The notes beneath the pieces are model-generated. The model saw nothing but the letters and a program-made list of their open reading frames with translations. It had not been told where the DNA came from and did not search any database. From contig OZ007507.1 in NCBI GenBank assembly GCA_963931865.1, positions 1,808,913 through 1,872,912 of the forward strand: 64,000 bases of DNA, given 5' to 3'. Positions 1 through 11,900 of this stretch are shown here, one piece after another. Origin of the DNA: Axinella damicornis (taxonomy: Eukaryota > Porifera > Demospongiae > Axinellida > Axinellidae). Positions within the stretch are counted from its first letter, which is position 1. Every line of letters starts with the position of its first letter. The translations under genes were made by a program, and so were the position numbers.

Positions 1-1003
1 TCTCTGACACAGATGAACTTGTCCGACTCCATTGTCAAGGTGGCAAACCCGATCTGCTGCACGTTGATGCCCACATTCTGGAGCTGAATATGTTCGTGGA
101 CAAGAAGGCAGTAGGTGAGGTGTGTGTATGCGTACATGGGTATGTGTACATGGGTAAGCGCGTGTGGAAGGGGGGGGGGGGGGGGGGGGGGATCTAACAT
201 CTTGCTTTTCTGACTGTGGCAGAAACAAGCGCTTATGTTCTATGTCTATGATACTCTTTCAGTGTACACTGGCTTGTTTCAATTTCACGCTGTATGCAAT
301 GTTAATGGCATGCACCCAATACGCACATTGTGAGGCATTCTACATGACTATGCATTCAGTACACCTTGTAAACCCTAACACTTTCGTGACATTTTATTGC
401 TATCTTCTGCTGCTCCTTGCTGCAAGCCAGAGTGCACTGATACTTCAATGAGATCTCTTCCAGACTACAACTAGTTGGGCTTAGCCTTAGCTTTGAGAAT
501 CATCATAGCCTAGCCAGCTGTTGGAGTCTGCCACTGATGGGCATTCGAAATGGGAAACCTTCATTCTAAGCTTACCTGGAGTAATAATGCCTTCGTTGTG
601 AAGAGTTTGGACTACACTTCAGGCTTCTTGACCCCCTGGACAAATGACTAAATTGTGCTATACCCCCTGGAAAAAGACTAAATTTTATTTTACCCCCTGG
701 ACAACAACAAAAATGGCTAACAACCCCCTGGACAGCCAAGTTTTTATACCCCTTGGACAAACTGGTCATCTGTGGGGGAGGGGGTCAGACATCAAATGGA
801 ATAGCCCACCACATGGCTATAACGTAATAACACAACCAGCAGTGGCCAGCATGCAGGAAGGCTCCACCCATGCCCCTGGAACAGGAAGCTTTTAGAAACA
901 GGCACTAGACATCTCACAGTAGAGATTCTGTACCAACTACAGACGAACTATCCCGACAAACCTGAACATGCTCCTGGAAACGGATGGGCAGGTTCTGCGC
1001 CAT
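1..1003 (-). CDS. CLTC: Clathrin heavy chain, 5' part (exons 1-2, cut by window edge)
   Basis: Coding exons are complement(962..1003) and complement(1..83), the second continuing off the left edge. Exon 1 is exactly 42 bases and encodes [14 protein letters not shown], the clathrin heavy chain N-terminus. It ends CAG|GTTTGT. Exon 2 begins after ATATTCAG with [20 protein letters not shown], which matches the first blade of the N-terminal beta-propeller that binds adaptor clathrin-box motifs. As I recall, vertebrate CLTC also has a 14-codon first coding exon with the junction at this place. Clathrin heavy chain forms the triskelion legs of endocytic coats in the cytoplasm. The gene is divergent from CHD1L, starting 256 bases away. 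The 878-base intron holds a poly-G run and a degenerate minisatellite. Only about 41 of ~1675 residues are in the window. Confidence 0.9.
171..190. repeat. Poly-G tract
   Basis: A run of about 20 G in clathrin intron 1, one of many long G or C homopolymers in the window. The surrounding 87-961 stretch is intron. Apart from this tract and the minisatellite at 630-770 I see nothing else in it. Confidence 0.9.
630..770. repeat. Degenerate minisatellite (ACCCCCTGGACAA)
   Basis: About five imperfect copies of a 22-36-base unit built on TACCCCCTGGACAA, in clathrin intron 1. Short open frames across it are repeat artefacts. Confidence 0.7.
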
Positions 1004-1259
1004 GTTATTCGAAGAAGACGAACAGAAACACAATACCCCACTTCCTTGGTACGTAAAACCCACTGGGCAACGCTACTTCCAACCTCCCGTTGTACACTTG
1101 GCTCTCGGCCGTAGGAGAACAGCGCCAAAGTAGAATCGGGCAACTCAGAAACACGACTGTTCAACCTCGAGCCTGGGCTCTTCAAACCGACAGCCTAGAA
1201 GTCAAGTGCTTCCGTTGGTCACAAGAAGAATTTCTGCGCATGCTCAGTAGGAACGATGA
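1004..1259. promoter_or_regulatory. Divergent promoter between CLTC and CHD1L
   Basis: Only 256 bases separate the two start codons, so both 5' UTRs and both core promoters must lie here. I see no TATA box. There are several ETS-type CTTCC cores (for example CACTTCCTTGG near 1038 and GCTTCCGTTGG near 1208) and an NRF1-like TGCGCATGCTC near 1236. These are typical of TATA-less housekeeping divergent promoters. Motif calls are by eye. Confidence 0.6.
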
Positions 1260-4200
1260 ATGGCCACACGGTGCGCTTCATTTGGAAATCCAGCGATCGC
1301 GATGGAATTCGTGCGTGCAGTTCAACGTCTTGGCTCTCGAGCCGAAAGCGACGCATGCAAGAAAATCCAGCAGTCTGAATTGGAAGGATGGGGACTGCGC
1401 AGCGTCACCCTACGTCCGTATCAGCTGGAGGGGTTATCTTGGCTGGTGGAGAGGCACAGGCGTGGGCACGGATGCATCCTGGGAGACGAGATGGGGCTGG
1501 GGAAAACGCTGCAGGTATGAAGCCGGAATCAACGCATTTGCTTAGCGATCATAGGCAGATGCTTGAATGGGCGCACACTAATTAAAATTAATTAGCAACA
1601 AGGGTGCACTGTTGACTTCAATTTATTATTCGCTAAAGACCATAGTCATACCGGCATACCATAGATAATAGAGACGTAACGGTTACGTCTCTATTATCTA
1701 TGGTCATACTACTTTGAAAAATATGACATCTATGCTAAGATGCCTTGTAACCTACAAACACATTTCTTGGGCTTGTGTCCACTTTTGTCTCACAGGATCC
1801 TCAGCTGCACAATTAGCCCCTCCCACATTTGCCCCTACATGTATCTCTCACTTGCCCATGCTGAGGGGACTGGGCTCCTGGTCTTAATCACAACTTACAT
1901 CCCACCCACTCCAGTCAGTCTCCCTGCTGGTGTACCTGTGTGGCTGTAGGGGACTTCATGGCCCCTTCCTGGTCCTCTGCCCTCTCTCAGTCATCAACAA
2001 TTGGCAGACAGAACTGGCAAGGTGGGTCATGTTGGTGTTTCAGAATCTGTTGACACACTTGAGACAAGGGTTACAGCCCTGCCCCTTTCACTTCAGCTAA
2101 GTAGAAGTGGTAGTTAGTACCACCCTACAATCCTTATATGGAGGATCTGAGATTTGCAAGTCCAGGTTAGCTACATGTACCTGTAACCCTCAAAACAATG
2201 AATTTGGAAATAAACCTGCATGAAAAGTTCTGCAAGGAGTGCACTGAATCAGAAGCCCTTGAGTCTAAAGTTGATTGATAGCACATTGTTCTGCACAGTT
2301 GGATCCTCGTATACTCCTGCTCTGTCGTAGACAGTTCATGCATGGGTTCCTGGCTACAACAGTGTTCTGCAAGTCCATAGGCATTACTTCTGGAGTCCAG
2401 CAACATCACTTACCGAAGAATCAGTGAACCAATGTCTCCTTATCGACCAAATGTTCAACTAGTCCTTATCTAGCACAACTCACCTTCCTGTTATATACCC
2501 CCCCCCCCCCCCCCCCCCCCCCTCCCTCCCTCCCCTAGGTTTGCACCTCACCTGGATGTCCTGAACTACTCTGCTGGGAAGGATGCGAGGGAGGAACAGA
2601 GAGAAGAAATTATGGCACAAATTACCAGTCAGGTAGGAGATCATGGCTTAATCATCTCTGCCTCATTGCTTTCTACATTCCAAGCCACATCAGTCAGGAC
2701 TACATGGAACCCCTCTTAGAGGACACCCTGAACTAAGGACACCTTGTTAATCCTCAACTACATGTTATTCTCCCCTGAAATGAGTACACTTTGCTAATTA
2801 GGACACACTGTTTCGGTCCAAGGGTGTCCAGTTCCACTGTGTAGCATTGCTGGTTCAATTTGGTTCCTATAGTACCCGTGAGCAGGGGACCATTACACTG
2901 TCCCCTGAGTAGGGGTCCATTGCACTTTTCCCTGAGTAGAGGACCATTACACCGTCCCCTGAGCAGGGGACCATTGCACTTTTCCCTGAGTAGGGGACCA
3001 TTACACCGTCCCCTGAGCAGGGGACCATTGCACTTTTCCCTGAGTAGGGGACCATTACACCGTCCCCTGAGCAGGGGACCATTACACTGTCCCCTGAGCA
3101 GGGGTCCATTACACCGTCCCCTGAGTAGGGGTCCATTACACTTTCCCCTGAGCAGGGGTCCATTACACCGTCCCCTGAGTAAGGGTCCATTACACTTTTC
3201 CCTGAGCAGGGGTCCATTACACCGTCCCCTGAGTAAGGGTCCATTACACTTTTCCCTGAGCAGAGGTCCATTACACCGTCCCCTGAGTAAGGGTCCATTA
3301 CACTTTCTCCTGAGCAGGGGTCAATTTGACTAATTTCGGTTTGTGCTGTGCATGCATTCTCTTCTCCTGTGTTGCTAGGGTGTGGGGTGGTCCAAAGCGA
3401 AGTTCCCCTTCCACGTGATGCTCTCCCACTACGAGGTGGGTACAGCAATAACCATGGTTATATAGTCCGCATTGAGCATGTATTGTGGGTGTGGTCAGTC
3501 CGTCATGTGACCTTTTCTCCACTCCATGTAGGTGGTAATTAGGGACGCATCATTTCTGCAGAGGTATGTACAATGGCGGCATTGGTGCTGTAGGACAACT
3601 GAGGTAGCCAAGCAACTGGAACCTAGCTGTGTTGCTTGGTGCAGACATCTAATTTCCCTCCTCTGTTCCCAAGTAGATAGATAGACAGATCGAAAAGGGA
3701 GATAAGATTATGACATCAAATTTTAATCAAGAGTGTTGTGCAGTTTCTTTCATTTGAATTAACTCTAGTGCCTTGCCCTCTCCCATCATTCATTAGTATA
3801 GTTGCATCTCTTGTTTCAGATGATCACAAGGTAAATCTATCCTCCTGGCTGTCTGCAGGTTTCCATGGCAATGCCTCATAGTGGATGAAGGTCACCGGTT
3901 GAAGAACCCATCGTCTGTCCTCTATGGCCTCCTGAGACAGGTCAGTCAGTCACTGGCTGTGAGACCTGGTTCTCCTCCTCTCATGGAGTGTATGCTCTCT
4001 CTTGGTGGAGTTGCTCCAGAAGTGTTCTCTGTAACAGACTCTCCCACTCCTAATGTCATCTGCAGGGTTTGCAGATTCAAAATGTGACAGACCAAATTAG
4101 AAGCCTGGGCCAAGTAGTCAGATACTGAATGATACATACATGTCACCTGACCAACTACATCTCCAACTTCAGTATTGTGGCATGACTCTCCGTAGAATGT

Positions 4201-7200
4201 GCATGCATGCTCACAGATCTTATGTCTTTTGAAATACAACAGGAGATTCATTGCAGCAACAAATTTGTTGGTCTGGCCACTGCCTCTAGTGGTCCATATA
4301 TAACACTCTTGCAGACTGGAAATGAACTGCATGGTTGAGATGGAATTCAGCTTAACTGGCTTGCTTGTTTCATGGCTTCCTTGCTCTCTCTCTCTCTCTC
4401 TTAGTTTGACACGGCGTTCACCCTCCTACTTACAGGCACCCCTGTGCAGAACAACTTGAAGGAGGTAATGAACTGTATGCTGCTGCATGCCTGCCTAAGT
4501 GGCCTCATTTCCGTGCTATTCGATGTGCGCCTGCCTGCCAACATATGTTTAAAGTTTCACATTCTGGAATCTGATTCACTCGGTGGTGGAGCTCACTACT
4601 GTACATGTATCAGCTGCTCACACTGCTTCCCTCCAGCTCTACTCTCTGCTGTCATTTGTGGCTCCCAGAGTCTTCCAAATTGCGAAACTCGAAACATTTG
4701 TAGAAAATTTTTCAGATATCAGAGGTAGGCCACCTGTCCTGTATACCATACATCTAGCCTCATCCTAAGGCCCTTTCCCACTCTCTTATCTTGAGAAAGT
4801 GGAGTTGGAGATTGAGGACGAAGCTACCACATGTGTGCAGTTAACTCTACCGCAACCAACTTTTGAATGCTAGTCTCTCCCTACATGTACGTATGTACAC
4901 AGATGAGCAGGTGGCTGCATCTCTGCATACCGTGCTGGGGCCATTCCTGCTGCGCAGGGTCAAGACAGAGGTCAGTACAGTGTATTGTAATGCATACCAC
5001 TATTTTACAGAAGTTCAACCTACTGTTGATCAACGAGGGCCTCGCTAACCAGGCAGTCTCCGTCTCATTCCCAGACACACTGTGTAATATTAGTATATGC
5101 AAGTAGTAGGGCCCCAGGGGCAGGGTGTTGAATGGCTTGCTGGGCTGGACTTGCCTCGTTCCCAGGCCCCGCCCAGCTTTTTGTCGCTCACAGTTTTTGT
5201 TCGTGCATGGGAGAGTCTGGGAACGCGGCTAGGGCTGGACTACTAGGGCAATGCTGGGTAGGAAGAGTTGTGCCAATGCTCTTGACCAAGATGCAATGTA
5301 CTACAACCAGCTGGCATCAGCCTTGTGGCAGTATATGCAACGGTACGGTATGTATGTGTATGTATGTGTTTCTTTCATGAGGTGAGCCCTCAGTGAAGAG
5401 GGCGTACAACAAATTCAGTGCACACTCATTGTGTGTCCTCCTCCACGGAAATCTTTAGTAAAAGGCGAAAGATTTATTCGCTCTGAAGGAAGACCAAAGT
5501 TGACCGTCCCTTACAGAGCTGGCTATTTATACTGCCTCACCACCCAAAACACTTGTGGGTTTCTCTGTAAAGATGTATTCATACCTGCTGTACCTGCTGT
5601 GAATATCATTTGCTTGTCTGTGTAGCTGTGAGGTGTGTGCACCCATTGTAAGGCATCCTAACGACACTACACAATGATGTGTGTGTGTGTTGCCCAGGTG
5701 TTGTTGGACCTGCCTGGAAAGAGCGAGGTGATCCTGTACACGGGACTCTCTGCCCTTCAGAAGAAATACTACAAGGCCGTCCTCACCAAAGACTTTTGTA
5801 CGTATGACAAACAGCATGCAACATCTCTCCTAACCTCGTTCCCAGATCCGGCCTGGGAACGAGGCTACGTCCTGGGAACGAGGCTACGTCCTGGGAACGA
5901 GGCTACGTCCTGGGAACGAGGCTACGTCCTGGGAACGAGGCTACGTCCTGGGAACGAGGCTACGTCCTGGGAACGAGGCTACGTCCTGGGAACGAGACTA
6001 CGTCCTGGGAACGAGGCTACGTCCTGGGAACGAGGCTACATCCTGGGAACAAGGCTACATCCTGGGAACGAGGCTACGTCCTGGGAACGAGGCTACATCC
6101 TGGGAACAAGGCTACATCCTGGGAACGAGGCTACGTCCTGGGAACGAGGCTACGTCCTGGGAACGAGGCTACGTCCTGGGAACGAGGCTACGTCCTGGGA
6201 ACGAGGCTACGTCCTGGGAACGAGGCTACGTCCTGGGAACGAGACTACGTCCTGGGAACGAGGCTACGTCCTGGGAACGAGGCTACGTCCTGGGAACGAG
6301 GCTACGTCCTGGGAACGAGGCTATGTCCTGGGAACGAGGCTATGTCCCTCTAAACCTCTTCATGGAAGTGCTTAAAATTATTGCTAGTTGTGACCTAATG
6401 CTATAGCTAGTTGGCATTAGTCATTTGAGCTAGTTGCACATGCAAGTTTCTGGATGACTAACCGCGGGGAGGAAGAACGAGAGAAGTTGTATCATCTGCC
6501 CTCCTCACTCTTGCAGCTGCGTTTGGTGAGGCTGGAAGCAAGACACGGCTGATGAACATCCTGGTACAGCTACGGAAGTGTGTCAACCATCCCTACCTGT
6601 TTGATGGTGTGGAGCCAGAGCCGTTTGAGCTTGGGGAGCACCTCGTCGAGGCCAGTGGTGAGTGCACCAAGCAAGTTCCACCCACGACTGTGCTTGCACG
6701 TGTTCAAAGCAGTCTTGCTAGAAGCTTGTTCACCAGCTGTCATAATGCAGCTGCATGTTGTGTGAGTCTGGTACTAGAATTGCTACGTCCAGCCTCTTCC
6801 TAGTCTCTTTCCCGCGAGGGGTGGGGTCTGGGCACGAGACTAGCCTCTTCCAGGCTCGTCCAGCTGTTATCATACAGCTGCATGTTGGGTGAGTCTGGGA
6901 CAAGGGGTGTTACGTTCAAGATGTCTTTCATTTTTCGTGCAGGTAAACTTTTCCTCATTGACCAACTCTTAACACATTTGAAGTCAAGGTATTACCAGTG
7001 GACCAAGTATCATATTGCATTGCAAAACTAGGCAGGGCCAGGGGAAGCATTTCGTCATTGCTGCAGCCACACACAGCACGTCCATGAATGCTGTAAACTG
7101 CATGAAACACTGAATTCACTGTCATCAGTAAGGGCGCTTTTAGCAACTTGATACTTTGTTGCCACTCCTTTCTGCTTCCATGCCACCTGTCTCAGTGTCA

Positions 7201-8166
7201 CGCACATGCCTAACTTGCTCAAAATATTTAACATTGGTCTGGCATGACTGTAGTGACAATAGTGCTTCCTCCACCCTGCTAGGGATTACTAGAAATTACT
7301 AGAGATTACTAGAGATTACTAGAGATGACTAGGGGATGATTAGAGATTACTTACTGAAGATTAATCACTGTGCAGGGATCACAGGGTTCTAATGTTCTCC
7401 CAGATGACGCGAATGCTGGACATCATCCAAGACTACCTCGGATACAGAGGCAATGTTATAATATCCACCTAAATAATAAGGAGCAGGAACAATTAACTTG
7501 AATTTTTTTAAATGCCTCTAGGTTACACCTATGAGCGTCTGGATGGCTCAGTCCGAGGAGAGGAGCGGTTCCTAGCAGTCAGGAAGTTCTCGGAGGATGA
7601 GGAGACGTTTGTCTTCCTCCTGAGCACCAGAGCAGGGGGTCAGGGCCTCAACCTCGCTGGAGCAGACACTGTCATCTTTGTTGACTCTGACTTCAACCCT
7701 CAGAACGACCTTCAGGCAGCTGCAAGAGCTCACCGCATTGGACAGACAAGGTGGACCGGGACTCTTCATTGCTTCATGAGGCTATGTAGTGCATCCGTAT
7801 GACACAGGTAGCCTCATTCCCAGGCCGTCTCCCGCTCCGTTTTTAGCCGCATATGTAACCCCCCCCCCCCCCCCCCCCCCCCCGTCAGAAAAGCTTTTCT
7901 TATGGGAGTTCAAAGGTCACGTATGTGGCTGAAAACAGAGCGGGAGATGGCCTGGGAATGAGGCTATGACACAGGCACATGCCATCCATGCACACACATC
8001 CTCCTCAGACCAGTGAAGGTGATTCGTCTGATCTCGCAGCATACGGTGGAGGAGATAGTGTTGAAGAGAGCCCACGCCAAACTAGAGCTTACCAACACCA
8101 TCATAGAGGGAGGGCAGGTCTGTATGTGTGTGTACCTATATGTGTGTTTGATATGCGTGTGTGTGT

Positions 8167-8228
<62 letters not shown>

Positions 8229-8910
8229 ATGTATTAGAGTTGGCATATTACCGAAGAATGTGTGTGTGTGTGTGTGTGTGTCGTTCAGTGTAGAGGTACA
8301 TGTATATCCGTATGTCTGTGTACGTGTGTAAGTGCCCATACCTCCCTCCTCCCCAGTTCTCACATGGCACAGTGGCCGCTGGGGCCGACAGCTCCCCACA
8401 ACTGGCAGACATCCTAAAGTTTGGGCTGGACACTCTCCTCCAGTCAGATGAAAGGTATGTGTGCAGTTACATGTACATTAGTAGCCTCGTTCCCACGCGG
8501 CCTGGGAACGAGGCTAGTAGATATGAGGCTGCATGAGTCCATAGGATGGCCCTGGGCTATAGCATCCCGAGCATAGCGAGACACTGCTAGGACCTGAGGG
8601 TTCTGACTCGTATAGACCCTGCGTCTTACTTTAGATTAAACGGTAACCGCAGCTAGGTGTTCAGGATTATAGTTGAGTGCATTGCCATGGTAGTCAAGCA
8701 TTAGAGTATGATTTTCTGATGAAGACTAGCACAGATTAGTGGAAATGGCGATGGTTGGAGAAATTGTGATAAATGAAACAAACACGTGTTGGCCTACAAT
8801 GGACGGAATGTCATTTTATTTCCACTTCCACAGCACCATTGTGGATGAAGACTTGGAAAGGTGAGTATCAATCCACTCTCATGAGCTGTAACCATGTGAG
8901 CAAAGCCGCT

Positions 8911-8941
<31 letters not shown>

Positions 8942-11900
8942 CTCCCAGCATCCTGGGTCGCAGTGAGGATGGACGGTGGGTGGTGGAGGGAGTCACACAG
9001 CAGGAGGCAGAAGAGGCCGAAGACAGCAAAGAGTTTGAAGGTACATGAGGTAGAGGGTGACTGGGTGACTGTACACGTGTGACCAAGCAGATACACTGCG
9101 GTCTGAGAGACCACAGGTTCAACTCCCACCAGCTGGCAACTATATAGGAAGGGTTTTGTTTTTCACTGGTTTTCCTTCGACCTTTCTGCCCAATCCCTGG
9201 GAAAATTTCAAGAGGATTGTCCCTTGGTACATGGTCCACATTCACAAGACGTTGGCAGTTTTTTACATTGGTTCTTGTGGTGTGTGTCAGCGTGAGGTGA
9301 ACCATCGATCATGGCACCTGCTTTCTTGTTTCCTCATTCTAGCTCCAGAGAACATGTACGTGTATGAAGGGAAGGACTACTCCAAGTCCAGCGATGCTGA
9401 CAAGAAGACGTTTGACCAGCTTTTAACTGGTAAGGCAACTCTAAAGATCTTTTCTTGACCGGTGATTGCATGGTTGATCACCGTACAAACACATGACTTA
9501 CAGACCAGCTGAAGATCACAGAGAGTTCACTTGGGGAACGTGTATTGCGTAGCGAGCACCGGGTACCCTTGGCCACACCCTTCCCCCTACCAGAGCAGAG
9601 GAAGAGGAAACAGCTCACCGCTGAGCAGCTTGAGGAGAGGAGGAGAAAGGTTGACTCACATGCACAACCACAGCTAATGTAGATTGACTTAATTGGGTAG
9701 AACTGTTGAGATGTGTATTTGGTGCAGATGTGTGTAGAAGGGCATGGCATCTCATACTCCCTCACCTCTCCACCACCCCCACACTCTCTCACCCTCACAC
9801 TCTCCCACCCTCACACTATACACCACCTTCACACTACCACAGCGTGAGGAGGCCCGTGCCAAGAGGATGAAGCTTTTAGAGGACCAAGAGAGAAGAAAAC
9901 TGGAGGAGAAGAGAAGGAAAAAGTGAGTCTAGTTCTCAAAATCCGCTCCACCCCATCAAACACAAGCACAAAGCATTGTAAGCAAGGTTATCTAGCATAC
10001 ACTGAAGGATAGTCTCGGTCCCAGTCCCAACCAACCCCAGCACGGATCGCTTTTAGTATCGCGCGATACACGGTCTGGGAACGAGACTAACTGAAGGATT
10101 CTTCTCACTCTGCCAATGCCAGCTGCGCACTCATGGTGCCTAGTTCTGTCTCCCAATTATCACCAGGCTTGCATTGTGGGAGCGTCAAGGGTACACCTCC
10201 CTGAATGTCCGTCTGGAGAGCAGCAGCAGTGAGAGCGAGAGTGAGGGTGAGGGATTTGAGGACGAAATTTCAACTAGCGACTCCTCCGACAGAGAGATAC
10301 GCTACATGGTGGGAGATGTCACACACCCACAAAACACTGGGGACTCTGACGCCATCGTGGTCCACTGCGTAGGTAAATTGGCATCCCTGCACACTGTAAC
10401 CAGAGATGAAACAGTGTCAGCTCATTTAGTCCGTCTAACCAGATGTACTTGTCCCGAATTTGGAGGTAGCGTTTGGGTTAGGACATTACATTTTAATGGC
10501 TTTCATTCATTGGTCACCCTCCCTCCTCACAACCTGACTAGTGCATGCAGTGGTTGACTAGCCTCGTTCCCAGGCCCCGCCCAGCTATTCGTCGCTTGCA
10601 GTACGGAAAAGCGTTCTTTCGTGCAACCGAAACGGCGCACGGGCCTGGGAACGAGGCTAGTGGTTGACATAACAACGCTTTTGACGATATCATATTCCCA
10701 ATCAACTTTCTATATGAACCACAGACCACAGACCATAGACAATATCATGACCCACTAGCTAGCCCCTTGGATGATCTCATCTTGCTGCAGCAGTGTGTAC
10801 TCAGAATAATGTTAATCCTTTGACTCGAGAAGGCATGCTGACTGTTTGTCGTTCCCCCAGACGACTCTGGGAGGTGGGGCAAGGGTGGCCTGTTCTCTGC
10901 ACTGTCTGCCAGATCTTTGCTTCCTCAGACCCAGTATGAACTGGCTGGAAGGATGAAAGGTATGAGTGTACATGTAAGACCTGTGTCTACCAACAGTGAT
11001 TGTGTGTGCCTTTGAAATTCATTACAACCTCCCCCTCCCTCCCCTCTCCACCCCCTGCGTGTATGCAGACCTGAATCTGGGGGATACCCATATGGTTGCC
11101 ATTGACGACCTAATGAGTAGGGATGAAGGGAAAGACCTGGTAGGTGTACAAAACCTCTGTCTGCCAACTGATGACAAAGTCTGGCCCAATCTTGCCCCCA
11201 GACTTGTGCATGAACTTGTTGGTGTGTTTTGTGAGTTTGAGGGTGTGCATGTGTGTGTTTTGTGAGTGTGTTGTGAATGTGTGTATGTGCACATGTTGAG
11301 GGTGTAGTGGGTAGGTGCGTAGGGGGTGCTATTCGGACATGGATGGTGACATAGGCTATACTGTCACTATGTACTGCTTGCATCTGAGGAGAGTAGGTGC
11401 TGTGCTGATAGTCATCCACACTCACTCACACTGCTCTCTGTCTCTCTCTCTAGCTGGCTCTGATAGTGGCTCAGTCTCGGGAACCAGGCGGCCATCTCTC
11501 TGGAATCAAACTCTCGGCTCTGAGCACTGGCCTGCAAAGGGTAGCCAGGGAGGCTAGGAGAAGGAAAGGTGGGTATGTGAGAGGTTTCCTTGCACTATTT
11601 TGCTGGAAAGTCACCCATATTCTCGCCTACTACTCTCCAGCCAGTGTGCACCTGCCCAGAATAGGGCACGCCACTCCCAACTTCAACTGGTACGGCACAG
11701 AAAGGCTCATCCGGAAACACTTGGTCTCCAGGGGAATACCATCATACATGTATCACACCCCCCAGCTAGTTCATGTCAGCCTAGATGTTTTCCTCCCCCA
11801 AAACAGCTCGTGAATGAGGCATAACAGATTCTTCCAGTGTGTAATTCTTCACAACCCAATGGCTGACTAGTACATGTATGATGATGTCATTTGGGTACAC

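Noticed and set aside
1..100. Clathrin start at an in-frame ATG in the TG-rich sequence near 136
   Set aside because: The true N-terminal exon [14 protein letters not shown] is present at 962-1003 and splices in phase to 83.
2860..3448. ORFs of 157 and 193 codons on opposite strands
   Set aside because: They arise from the 27-bp minisatellite in CHD1L intron 3.
5674..6375. 233-codon ORF starting in CHD1L exon 10 sequence
   Set aside because: It reads through the donor into the 19-bp minisatellite. The homology-supported exon ends at 5797.
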